Shown in pieces: positions 55,807 through 63,689 of a stretch of 64,000 bases of DNA. Under the pieces are notes generated by a model that worked only from the letters and a program-made list of their open reading frames with translations, was not told the origin of the DNA and did no database searches. The position numbers were made by a program, and so were the translations under genes. Position 1 is the stretch's first letter. Each line of letters begins with the position of its first letter. The DNA is from Parvibaculaceae bacterium (GTDB taxonomy: Bacteria > Pseudomonadota > Alphaproteobacteria > Parvibaculales > Parvibaculaceae), in assembly GCA_019636015.1 (NCBI GenBank), contig JAHBYJ010000001.1:806001-870000 (forward strand). Direction: 5' to 3'.

Positions 55807-56661
55807 ATGAAATCCGTCGTCGTCACAGGCGTGTCCACCGGCATCGGCAACGCCGCCGCTCGCGTTCTCGCAAAAAAGGGCTTTCGCGTCTTCGGCTCCG
55901 TCCGCAAGGAAGCCGACGCCGCGGCGCTGAAGAAGGATCTGGGCGAGCGCTTCGTGCCCCTCGTCTTCGACGTCACGGACGAGGCGGGCATCGCCCGGGC
56001 CGCCGCCGAAGTGCGCGCCGCCCTTGGCGGCGAAAAGCTCGCGGGCCTCGTCAACAATGCGGGCATCGCCGTTTCCGGCCCGCTCATCGATCTCGACCCG
56101 GATGAATTCCGCAAGCAGATGGAAGTGAATGTGACGGGTCCCTTCCTTGTCACGCAAGCCTTCGCGCCGCTTCTCGGCACCGACCGCGCGCTGAAGGGCG
56201 AGCCCGGCCGCATCGTCAATATTTCCTCCGTCGCCGGCATTCGCGCCATGCCCTTCCTCGGGCCCTATGCCGCATCGAAATTCGCGCTTGAAGGCTTCTC
56301 TGAGGCGCTCCGCCGCGAACTCATGATGTTCGGCATCGACGTGGTGGTGATCGGCCCCGGTCCGGTGAAAACCGCCATCTGGGACAAGGCCGAAGAGATC
56401 GACATTTCCCGCTATGCCAACTCGCCCTACCGCCCGATCCTTGAAAATTTCCAGAAGGTCTTTATCGGCCAGGGCCGCGACGGCCTGCCCGCCGAGAAGC
56501 TCGGCGAGTTGATCCACAAAGCGCTGACCATGCCGAACCCCAAAGTCCGCTATTCGGCGGTGAAGGGTCGCCTCGCCGAAAAACTCGTCATGAACTTCGC
56601 CTCGAAGCGCACCCTCGACAAGATGATCGCCAGCATGCTGGGCCTGAAGCGCCAGAACTGA
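55807..56661 (+). CDS. Short-chain dehydrogenase/reductase
   Basis: A 284-aa classical SDR unlike its neighbour at 54.4 kb. Cofactor motif TGVSTGIGNA (residues 7-16), NNAGIAVSG, active-site Ser in NISSVAG and YAASK (about 155-159). The segment VVVIGPGPVKTAIWDKAEEI and the C-terminal extension with NFQKVFIGQGRD resemble retinol/sterol-type dehydrogenases. Preceded by GGGAGG. Substrate unknown. Followed by the third palindromic repeat. Confidence 0.91.
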   Translation: MKSVVVTGVSTGIGNAAARVLAKKGFRVFGSVRKEADAAALKKDLGERFVPLVFDVTDEAGIARAAAEVRAALGGEKLAGLVNNAGIAVSGPLIDLDPDEFRKQMEVNVTGPFLVTQAFAPLLGTDRALKGEPGRIVNISSVAGIRAMPFLGPYAASKFALEGFSEALRRELMMFGIDVVVIGPGPVKTAIWDKAEEIDISRYANSPYRPILENFQKVFIGQGRDGLPAEKLGELIHKALTMPNPKVRYSAVKGRLAEKLVMNFASKRTLDKMIASMLGLKRQN

Positions 56662-56673
56662 ATCCCGCAGGAT

Positions 56674-56828
56674 TTCCCTCTCCCCTCCGGGGAAAGGAAA
56701 AGATGGATCGGACGCTCAACTCCCTCTCCCCAACGGGGAGAGGGAAGGGGCCCGCCGAAGCAGCGAAGCTGCGTAGGTGGGAAGGGCCTGTCCGCCGGAG
56801 CGCATCGCGCGAAGGCGGATGAGGGGGC
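56674..56828. repeat. Palindromic repeat element, copy 3
   Basis: The longest copy. It has TCCCTCTCCCCTCCGGGGA-type and CCCTCTCCCC/GGGGAGAGGG hairpins, then GGGGCCCGCCGAAGCAGCGA, and ends GGGCCTGTCCGCCGGAGCGC ... GCGAAGGCGGATGAGGGGGC, matching copy 2. It fills most of the 269-base gap between SDR and the metallo-beta-lactamase-fold gene. Confidence 0.85.
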
Positions 56829-56930
56829 AGCCTCACCACATAATTCCGCCTCACGAAATTCCCTCCGATCCCGGTAGACGAAGCCCGCGCGCCCGCTAAT
56901 CTCCCCCCGGAAACCCGAAGGGAGACACAG

Positions 56931-58262
56931 ATGGCCGATCTTCTCGCCACATCCGCGCGCTATATCGACAACGACATTTATGAAGGCGCGGGCCTCGTCA
57001 ACCGTCCGACGACGGAGCTCTCCGAGGTCGCCGATGGCGTCGCGCTGATCGAGGCATTCTCCCATGTCGTCGCTTTCCGCACCGGCGATGGCCTCGTCCT
57101 TTTCGACACGAGCCTCGAGGCCTTCGCGGGCGGCGTGCTGAAGTCGCTCCGCAAATGGTCGGACGAGCCTGTCGCTCATGTCTGCTACACCCACGGCCAC
57201 GCCGATCATGTCGGCGGCACCGGCGCCATTCTCTGCGAGGCCTGCGAGAAGGGGCATCCGCGCCCGCGCATCACCGGCCATGAGAATGTCCAGCCCCGCT
57301 TCCGCCGCTACGAGCTCACCAACGGCTACAACTTCACCATCAATGCGCGGCAATTCGCGCCCGCGACGGAACTGCGTATGGGCGGAGGCACGGACAACGC
57401 GCAGGGAAAGCCGCCGGTGCGCCGCTTCGGTCCCGATCCCTGGGTCGATCCCGATGTCACCTTCCGCGACGCGATGGAATTCCGCTCCGGCGATCTTCAT
57501 TTCGAATTGCGCCACGCGATCGGCGAGACGGACGATCACCTCTGGGCATACATCCCGGAGCACAAGGCCATCTGCTCGGGCGATTTCGTCACCTGGGTGT
57601 TCCCCAATGCCGGCAATCCGCAAAAGGTGCAGCGCTTCCCGCTCGAATGGGCAAGGGCGCTCCGCGAAATGGCGGCGAAGGAGCCGGAGCTTCTGCTCCC
57701 CGCGCATGGCCTCCCCATCGCCGGCAAGGCGCGTATCGCGGGCGTCCTCGACACGATTGCATCGGCGCTCGAGTTTCTCGTCTCCCGCTCGCTCCAGATG
57801 ATGAATGACGGCGCCCGCCTCGACGATCTGATCCATGGCGTGAAGCTGCCTTCGCACTATATGGACAAGCCATATCTGAAGCCCGTCTATGACGAGCCCG
57901 AATTCATCATCCACAATATCTGGCGCCTCTATGGCGGCTGGTATGACGGCAATCCCTCGCGCCTGAAGCCCGCGCCCGATGCCGTCGTCGCCGCCGAGAT
58001 CGCAAGCCTCGCAGGCGGCGTTGCGAGGCTCTGCAAGCGGGCGGAGGAACTCGCCGCCTCCGGAAGCGAGGAAGACATGCGCCTCGCCTGCCACCTCGCC
58101 GAAGCCGCAACGCTTGCCGCACCCGAAAACCGCGACGCCCACATGACCCGCGCCAATATCTATGGCGCGCGCCGCAAGAGCGAACTCTCTCTCATGTCGA
58201 AAGGCGTCTTCGGTTGGGCCGAACGCGAAAGCGCTTTCAAGGCCGGCAAGAACGACGCTTGA
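56931..58262 (+). CDS. Alkylsulfatase-like metallo-beta-lactamase-fold hydrolase
   Basis: A 443-aa enzyme. The zinc-binding motif THGHADHVGG (His 88, His 90, Asp 92, His 93) opens the metallo-beta-lactamase domain (about 25-275), with later ligands in GETDDHLW, CSGDFV and LLPAHGLP. It is followed by an alkylsulfatase dimerisation-type region (about 285-420: KLPSHYMDKPYLKPVYDEPE, WRLYGGWYDGNPSRLKPAPD). Known SdsA1-type enzymes are longer and end in a sterol-carrier-like domain, which is absent here. It may cleave alkyl sulfates or a related ester. Own gene, with GGGAGA before the ATG. Confidence 0.85.
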   Translation: MADLLATSARYIDNDIYEGAGLVNRPTTELSEVADGVALIEAFSHVVAFRTGDGLVLFDTSLEAFAGGVLKSLRKWSDEPVAHVCYTHGHADHVGGTGAILCEACEKGHPRPRITGHENVQPRFRRYELTNGYNFTINARQFAPATELRMGGGTDNAQGKPPVRRFGPDPWVDPDVTFRDAMEFRSGDLHFELRHAIGETDDHLWAYIPEHKAICSGDFVTWVFPNAGNPQKVQRFPLEWARALREMAAKEPELLLPAHGLPIAGKARIAGVLDTIASALEFLVSRSLQMMNDGARLDDLIHGVKLPSHYMDKPYLKPVYDEPEFIIHNIWRLYGGWYDGNPSRLKPAPDAVVAAEIASLAGGVARLCKRAEELAASGSEEDMRLACHLAEAATLAAPENRDAHMTRANIYGARRKSELSLMSKGVFGWAERESAFKAGKNDA

Positions 58263-58399
58263 GGAATGACCTGGCACCGCCGGCGCGATAGTCCGCAAGC
58301 GGATATGTCCGTGCCCGGCGCCGATCCTCTGGACCGCGCCACCGAACCTCGTGCAGTATGCGCGAATGCCGGGCGGCAGGGCGCGGCGAGGGGGAGAGA

Positions 58400-59095
58400 T
58401 TGAAAACATCGTTTCAGAATGTCCCGGATCGCACCCGCCAGGTAGAGATCGCCCTGGTCGATGACCATCGGATGTTTCTCGACGGTCTGTCCGAAGTCAT
58501 CAATGCACTCGATCCTGCCTATGTCTGCACGGGCTTTGCCTCCCCGCGCGATGCACTTGGCGCGATAGAGCAGGGCCGTCACTTTGATCTTGTCGTTTCC
58601 GACCTCGTCATGGAGGAAATGAACGGCGTTGCCTTCATCCTCGCGTTGCAGGCGCGGCGCTGCACGGTCCCCGTTCTCATCGTCTCGGGCATGGACACGC
58701 TGCCCCCCGTGGAAAAGGTGCTTCGGCTCGGCGCGCTCGGCTTTGTGCCGAAATCGGCGCCCACAGGCATATTGGGCGAGGCGATCCGGTCGGCGCTCAA
58801 GGGCGACATCTTCCTGCCGCCGGAACTCTGGAGCGTCGTCGAGCGCAATCCGAAATCCCCCCGGGCCTCCGCATCCGCCCCGGCGGCGGCAGGCGAAGAG
58901 GAACTTCTCGGCGTCCGCCAGATCGAGGTTCTGCGGCTCATGGCGGAAGGCTATGCCAACAGGCGCATCTCCGAAGTCCTCGGCATCAGCGAGAACACGG
59001 TGAAGACGCATATCAGGCACATATTCCAGCGGCTCAATGTCGAACGGCGCACCGCCTGTGTCAGCAAGGCCCGCACCATCGGCCTCATCGACTAG
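58400..59095 (+). CDS. LuxR/NarL-type response regulator
   Basis: A 231-aa two-component regulator. Receiver domain at about residues 14-130, with acidic pair VDDH, phospho-acceptor Asp 68 in VVSDLVM and Lys in FVPKSAP. A Pro/Ala linker joins a LuxR-type helix-turn-helix (about 165-228, RQIEVLRLMAEGYANRRISE then GISENTVKTHIRHIF). I start it at the TTG (58400), which has GGGGAGAG just upstream; an ATG 14 codons earlier lacks a site. Its stop overlaps that of the convergent hybrid kinase by three to four bases, suggesting partnership. Confidence 0.9.
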   Translation: MKTSFQNVPDRTRQVEIALVDDHRMFLDGLSEVINALDPAYVCTGFASPRDALGAIEQGRHFDLVVSDLVMEEMNGVAFILALQARRCTVPVLIVSGMDTLPPVEKVLRLGALGFVPKSAPTGILGEAIRSALKGDIFLPPELWSVVERNPKSPRASASAPAAAGEEELLGVRQIEVLRLMAEGYANRRISEVLGISENTVKTHIRHIFQRLNVERRTACVSKARTIGLID

Positions 59096-60870
59096 GCAGG
59101 CTCGGCCTCGGCCTTCACGGCCGCGATCTCTTCGAGCAGCTGGTGCAGCAATTCGGGTTCCACCGGCTTGTGAAGGATGCGCAGGTTTGCGCTTTCCTCG
59201 GTCTCCGTCGAAATGTCGCCCGTCATCATGATCGCGCGCACATCTTCGTTCAGTTCTTCCCGCAGCCGCTCGATGGCCGAAAGCCCCGTCTCCCCCGCGC
59301 CGAGCCGCTGATCCACGATCAGAACATCCGGCACACGGTCCGTCCGGTCGAGCAGCGCCACGGCATCCTGGCCCGAAGCCGCCGACAGCACTTCGCATCC
59401 CCAGCTCGAAAGCACGGTCGACATGCCGCTACGGATCGCGTCTTCATCGTCGATGATGAGAACGCAAACGGCGCTCACCTTGGCATGGGATGCGGTGGCA
59501 CGGCCCGGCATATCACCCGTCTCGCCGCTCGCGTCCCCCGCGCCGGGCAGCAGCAGCGTGAAGCGCGTGCCCTGTCCGGGTGCGGAAACCAGCGACAGCC
59601 GGATGTCGAGAAGTTCCGCGAGCCGCCGCACGATCGAAAGACCGAGCCCGAGCCCCTTCTCCCTGTTCCGCTCGCGGTTGCCGAGCTGCACATATTCGTC
59701 GAACACGGCCTCCTGCTGCGACGGCGGAATGCCGATGCCCGTATCCTCCACCGTGATTTCGGCCCCGCCTTCGGCAGACGCCACGGCGAGCGAGACGCTC
59801 CCGCCCTCTTGCGTGAACTTGATCGCATTCGAAATGAGATTGCGGAGAATGCGCCCGAGCAGGATCGGGTCCGTCACGGCCACCGTCCGTTCGGTCTGCA
59901 GCGCGAGCGCCACGCTCCTTTCCGCCGCCACCGCAGAGAACTCGTCGGCGATCCGCGCCGCAAGCATGCCGATATCCGTCTCGCGGAGATCGGGCACGAT
60001 CGCGCCCGCATCGAGCCGCGACACGTCGATCAGTCCATCGAGCAGATTGCCGAGCCCGCGCCAGCTTTCCTCGATCTTCGCGATCAGGTCGAGCTGCGCT
60101 TGCTCGTTCGTCTTCTCTCTGAGCGCCGCGAGGAAAAATCCTTGGGCATGGAGCGGCTGCGCCAGGTCATGGCTCGTCGCGGCGAGGAAGCGCGTCTTCT
60201 CCTCGCTCACCTTCTGAAGCGCGTCGCGCTGCCGCCGCAATTCTTCCATCAACGCCTGGTTCTGCTTCACGGCGAGCGCGTCCCGCGTCGCGATTTCCAC
60301 GCGTGCGCTCGACGACATGAAGAAGGCATAGGCGAAGACGAGCCCCACCCCGGCGGTGTTGAGCGGCCACTCGGCGGACAGGAACACCCAGCCCGCATAA
60401 GGGAGCAGCGCGGCGCTCGCCAGCGCCACATAGGAGCGGCGATAGGCGGATTGCGGCGAGATGCCCCCGAGCGTCAGGCTGAGCAGCATGATGCCGGTCG
60501 TATAGATGCTGATGTCGGATTGGGGATCGGCCAGCCATATCGCACCAAGCCCCCAGACGAGCCCCGTTCCTGCCGCCGACAATGTGTGGAGCGCGAGATA
60601 TTCCTTCGCATTGGCAAGCGGGAGTCCGCTTTTCTCGTAGCGCGCGGGCAGCGCCAGGGTGAGGCCGATCATCGCCGCCGCCACCCCCGCCCAGATCGCA
60701 ACATCGAGAATGGGCACCGAGAAGGTCAGCACCACGGAAAAAAGCGCGAGCAGCAGCAGCACGGAGAAGGCCGAGCTCGGCGCCCGTTGCTTCAGCAGCT
60801 CCGCCCGCTGCAGGTCCAGCGTCTCCGGCGCCAGCCGCAGGCTCTCGATAGTCGCTTGTTGCCGCTCCAC
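59092..60870 (-). CDS. Hybrid sensor histidine kinase with C-terminal receiver
   Basis: A 592-aa membrane kinase. Five or six hydrophobic helices (about residues 34-185) with no periplasmic sensor domain, a short coiled coil (200-225), then dimerisation/phosphorylation helix FLAATSHDLAQPLHAQGFFL with His 234. The ATPase domain has RNLISNAIKF (N box), DTGIG and GLGLGLSIVRRL. A C-terminal receiver (about 466-585) carries Asp 520 in LIVDQRLGAGE. Related kinases usually read SHDLRQP; here the Arg is Ala. The likely output partner is the convergent LuxR-type regulator. Confidence 0.92.
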   Translation of the reverse strand: MERQQATIESLRLAPETLDLQRAELLKQRAPSSAFSVLLLLALFSVVLTFSVPILDVAIWAGVAAAMIGLTLALPARYEKSGLPLANAKEYLALHTLSAAGTGLVWGLGAIWLADPQSDISIYTTGIMLLSLTLGGISPQSAYRRSYVALASAALLPYAGWVFLSAEWPLNTAGVGLVFAYAFFMSSSARVEIATRDALAVKQNQALMEELRRQRDALQKVSEEKTRFLAATSHDLAQPLHAQGFFLAALREKTNEQAQLDLIAKIEESWRGLGNLLDGLIDVSRLDAGAIVPDLRETDIGMLAARIADEFSAVAAERSVALALQTERTVAVTDPILLGRILRNLISNAIKFTQEGGSVSLAVASAEGGAEITVEDTGIGIPPSQQEAVFDEYVQLGNRERNREKGLGLGLSIVRRLAELLDIRLSLVSAPGQGTRFTLLLPGAGDASGETGDMPGRATASHAKVSAVCVLIIDDEDAIRSGMSTVLSSWGCEVLSAASGQDAVALLDRTDRVPDVLIVDQRLGAGETGLSAIERLREELNEDVRAIMMTGDISTETEESANLRILHKPVEPELLHQLLEEIAAVKAEAEPA

Positions 60871-60940
60871 CGCCCGATGCTCCCCATAAGCCGGCCGATC
60901 TTGACCGCCTTTCCCGCCCGCCGCAAATCGCCGCCCCCAA

Positions 60941-60976
60941 CAAAAAAACCCTCCCGCGCATGTCGCTTGGGAGGGT
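60941..60976 (-). terminator. Intrinsic terminator after the aminotransferase gene
   Basis: Stem ACCCTCCC (60948-60955) pairs with GGGAGGGT (60969-60976). On the minus strand a run of seven U follows. It lies about 140 bases past the aminotransferase stop, and the sequence between (60977-61118) is G-rich without a gene. Confidence 0.65.
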
Positions 60977-61118
60977 CAGGAATGGGCGGGCCCGGTTGGG
61001 AGGGGGAGGGGAGGAAGCCGGGCCCGCCAGAGAGGGAACAATCGGGAGATAGGAAGGCGTCTCCGCCTTTCCAACCCCGTCCCCCTGCGGCAGGGCGTCG
61101 CGGCTGCCTCGACTTCGC

Positions 61119-62444
61119 TCACGCCACCTTGTCGAGCACCCGGCGGAATTTCGAGAAGGCTTCCTCGAGATGCTTTTCCTCCGCGATGAGCGGCGGCGAG
61201 AAGGCGATCGTGTCGCCCGACACGCGCACCATCATGTTCTCGTCATGGAAGGCCACGCGCATCGCATCGAAGCCGCGCTTGCCCGGCAGACCCTCGACGG
61301 GTGCAAGGTCGAAGGCAGCCACGAAGCCGATGGTGCGGATGTCCTGCACCAGCGCATGGCCCTTTAGGCCCATCGCCGCCGCCGCCATCTTCGGCTCCAT
61401 CGCCTTCGAGCGTTCGAACAATCCTTCGTCGCGGTAAAGGTCGAGCGTCGCAAGCGCCGCGGCGGCGGCAAGCGGATGGCCGGAATAAGTATAGCCGTGG
61501 AAAAGATCGATCACATGATCGGGGCCCGTCTGGAACGCGTCATAGACATGCTTGCGCACCACGCAGCCGCCCATCGGCACCGTGCCGGACGTGATGCCCT
61601 TCGCAAAGGTGAGGATGTCGGGCGTCACGCCGAAACGTTCCGCCGCCGTTGCATGGCCCAGCCGTCCGAAGCCGGTGATGACCTCGTCGAAGACCAGCAG
61701 AATGCCATGCTTGTCGCACAGTTCGCGCAGCCGCTTGAGATAGCCCTTGGGCGGTGGCAGCACGCCGGTCGAGCCTGCCATCGGCTCGACGATCACCGCC
61801 GCAATGGTCGAGGCATCGTGAAGATCGACAAGCCGCTGCAATTCGTCGGCGAGATGCGCGCCCCAGTCGGGCTCGCCCACGGTATAGGCCTGTTCCGCGC
61901 GGTTATAGGTATGCGGCAGATGGTCGGTGCCCGCGAGCAGCGGCCCGTAGAATTTCCGGTTCGCCACCATGCCGCCCACCGAAATGCCGCCAAAGCCGAC
62001 GCCGTGATAGCCGCGTTCGCGGCCGATCAGCCTGGTGCGTGAGGCTTCGCCATTCGCGCGGTGATAGGCAATCGCGATCTTGAGCGCCGTGTCGGCCGCT
62101 TCCGATCCCGAATTGCAGAAGAACACATGGTCGAGATCGGCAGGCGCCAGCGCCGCCACCCGGCTTGCCAGCTCGAATACCTTGGGATGCGCGAACTGGA
62201 ACGAAGGCGCGAAGTCGAGTTCACCCGCCTGTTGCTGGATCGCCTTCACGATCGGCTCGCGGCAATGCCCGGCATTGGAGCACCAGAGCCCCGCCGTCGC
62301 ATCGAGCACCGCCGTCCCGTCCGGCTTGTAGTAATACATGTCCTTCGCGCGGGAGAGCAGGCGCGGCTCCCGCTTGAACTGCCGGTTCGGCGTGAAGGGC
62401 AGCCAGAAGGGTTCGAGATCGTTCGGCGTGGTTTCGGCGCTCAT
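61119..62444 (-). CDS. Class III omega-aminotransferase (beta-alanine/pyruvate type)
   Basis: A 441-aa PLP-dependent aminotransferase. The N-terminus FWLPFTPNRQFKREPRLLSR and VLDATAGLWCSNAGHCREPI match the omega-amino acid:pyruvate transaminase group. PLP-site segments are FFCNSGSEAADTALKIA, RGYHGVGFGG, VFDEVITGFGRLG and the Schiff-base Lys in LTFAKGITSGTVPMGG. The start at MSAETTPNDLEP is chosen over an upstream ATG with no family match. Divergent from an XRE-cupin regulator over a palindrome, so regulation by it is likely. Confidence 0.92.
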   Translation of the reverse strand: MSAETTPNDLEPFWLPFTPNRQFKREPRLLSRAKDMYYYKPDGTAVLDATAGLWCSNAGHCREPIVKAIQQQAGELDFAPSFQFAHPKVFELASRVAALAPADLDHVFFCNSGSEAADTALKIAIAYHRANGEASRTRLIGRERGYHGVGFGGISVGGMVANRKFYGPLLAGTDHLPHTYNRAEQAYTVGEPDWGAHLADELQRLVDLHDASTIAAVIVEPMAGSTGVLPPPKGYLKRLRELCDKHGILLVFDEVITGFGRLGHATAAERFGVTPDILTFAKGITSGTVPMGGCVVRKHVYDAFQTGPDHVIDLFHGYTYSGHPLAAAAALATLDLYRDEGLFERSKAMEPKMAAAAMGLKGHALVQDIRTIGFVAAFDLAPVEGLPGKRGFDAMRVAFHDENMMVRVSGDTIAFSPPLIAEEKHLEEAFSKFRRVLDKVA

Positions 62445-62530
62445 CGCGGGCCTCCGTTCAGGATTTTCCGCGATTGAAAGTCCGGGCGCAGCGGAAAGCA
62501 AGCATTCTCCTGCGTGACTCACGCGCCTCT

Positions 62531-62546
62531 GTTTAGTAAACTAAAC
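62531..62546. promoter_or_regulatory. Perfect palindromic operator candidate
   Basis: GTTTAG-TAAA-CTAAAC lies two bases before the ATG of the XRE-cupin regulator and 87 bases from the start of the divergent aminotransferase. Its position fits autorepression and shared control. Confidence 0.6.
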
Positions 62547-62548
62547 AC

Positions 62549-63154
62549 ATGGCAGGGGATTTCAGGCGCGCCCATGGCTCCGCTGCGGCGGGCGAGGGTG
62601 AATCGCAGGGGCAGGATATCGGCGCGCGGCTCCGCGAGCTGCGCAAGATGTACGGCCTGTCGCAGCGCGAACTCGCCAAGCGCGCCGGGGTGACGAACGG
62701 CACGATTTCCCTCATCGAGCAGGACCGCATCAGCCCCTCCATCGGTTCCCTGAAGAAGGTGCTGGGCGGCTTCCCCATCTCGATCGCCGATTTCCTGACG
62801 CTGGACCTCAAGCCCCGCGCCAAGGTCTTCTATGCCGCGAAGGAACTGCGCGAGATCGCGGGCGGCGACGTTTCCTTCCGTCTCGTCGGGCGCGACACGC
62901 GCGGCCGCGCCATCCAGATGATGCATGAGCGCTATGTGCCCGGCGCCGATACGGGCGAGGAAATGCTGTCCCATGCCGGCGAGGAGTGCGGCATCGTCAT
63001 CTCCGGCGTGCTGGAGCTCACAGTGGGCGGCGAGGTCCGCCGCCTCGTGCCGGGCGATGCCTATTATTTCGACTCGCGCCTTCCCCACCGCTTCCACAAT
63101 CCGGGCACCGTGGATTGCGTCATCGTCTCCGCCTGCACCCCGCCGAGCTTTTGA
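62549..63154 (+). CDS. XRE-family regulator with cupin domain (PuuR-like)
   Basis: A 201-aa repressor-type protein. Helix-turn-helix at about residues 25-80 (LRKMYGLSQRELAKRAGVTN then GTISLIEQDRISPSIGSL). A C-terminal cupin lies at about 125-195 (EECGIVISGVLELTVGGEVR, PGDAYYFDSRLPHRFHNPGT), probably sensing a small amine or amino acid as in PuuR. The gene has almost no 5' leader: a palindrome sits right before the ATG. Divergent from the omega-aminotransferase, which it likely controls. Confidence 0.92.
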   Translation: MAGDFRRAHGSAAAGEGESQGQDIGARLRELRKMYGLSQRELAKRAGVTNGTISLIEQDRISPSIGSLKKVLGGFPISIADFLTLDLKPRAKVFYAAKELREIAGGDVSFRLVGRDTRGRAIQMMHERYVPGADTGEEMLSHAGEECGIVISGVLELTVGGEVRRLVPGDAYYFDSRLPHRFHNPGTVDCVIVSACTPPSF

Positions 63155-63157
63155 GCG

Positions 63158-63685
63158 TCACGCCGCCTTCGGCTTGTGGAACTGCACATTGGCCGGCGGC
63201 TTCGAGAAGTCGGGCTTCTCGGCGGTGAGTGCGGCCAGCGCCGCCTCGCGGTCCGCCGCGCTGAAGCTGCCGGTCGTCAGGCAGAACTCCACGAAATTGC
63301 CGTTCGGGTCCTTCGTATAGACCGAGTGGCACCAGTTATGGTCGATCTCCAGCACGTCGAGCCCCGCATCGAGCCATTGCTGGCGCCGCCGCTCGAGGTC
63401 CGCCCGGTCCTTCACGTCGAAGGAGATGTGGTTGATATGGTCGGGCACGCCGGCGGCCTTCGACAGATTGGTCTCGAAGCCTTCCGTCCCCGGAATATCG
63501 TGCATCTCCCAGAAGGCGATGAACTTCGAATCGTCTTCCATCCGGTAGAAGAAATGCTTCGCCCAGCCGCCTTCCGGCGCCGGTCCCACTTCCACCTTCA
63601 CAAGCTCGAAGCCCATCACGCCTTCGTAGAACGCATGAATAGCCTTCATGTCGCGCGCGGCAAGCGCCAGATGATGATAGCCCAT
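63158..63685 (-). CDS. VOC family (glyoxalase/bleomycin resistance/dioxygenase) protein
   Basis: A 175-aa protein with paired beta-alpha-beta-beta-beta modules. It begins MGYHHLALAARDMKAIHAFY (His 5 as first metal ligand candidate), then DHINHISFDVKDRADLERRR, and ends TKDPNGNFVEFCLTTGSF (Glu ligand). A 30-residue Ala/Lys tail follows. Function may be a dioxygenase or lyase and cannot be set from sequence. Its ATG is four bases after the stop of the CMD-family gene, so the two share a transcript. Confidence 0.9.
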   Translation of the reverse strand: MGYHHLALAARDMKAIHAFYEGVMGFELVKVEVGPAPEGGWAKHFFYRMEDDSKFIAFWEMHDIPGTEGFETNLSKAAGVPDHINHISFDVKDRADLERRRQQWLDAGLDVLEIDHNWCHSVYTKDPNGNFVEFCLTTGSFSAADREAALAALTAEKPDFSKPPANVQFHKPKAA

Positions 63686-63689
63686 CGCT

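Noticed and set aside
53293..56828. CRISPR array
   Set aside because: The repeats are palindromic, of unequal length, spaced by whole genes, and have no unique spacers or cas genes.
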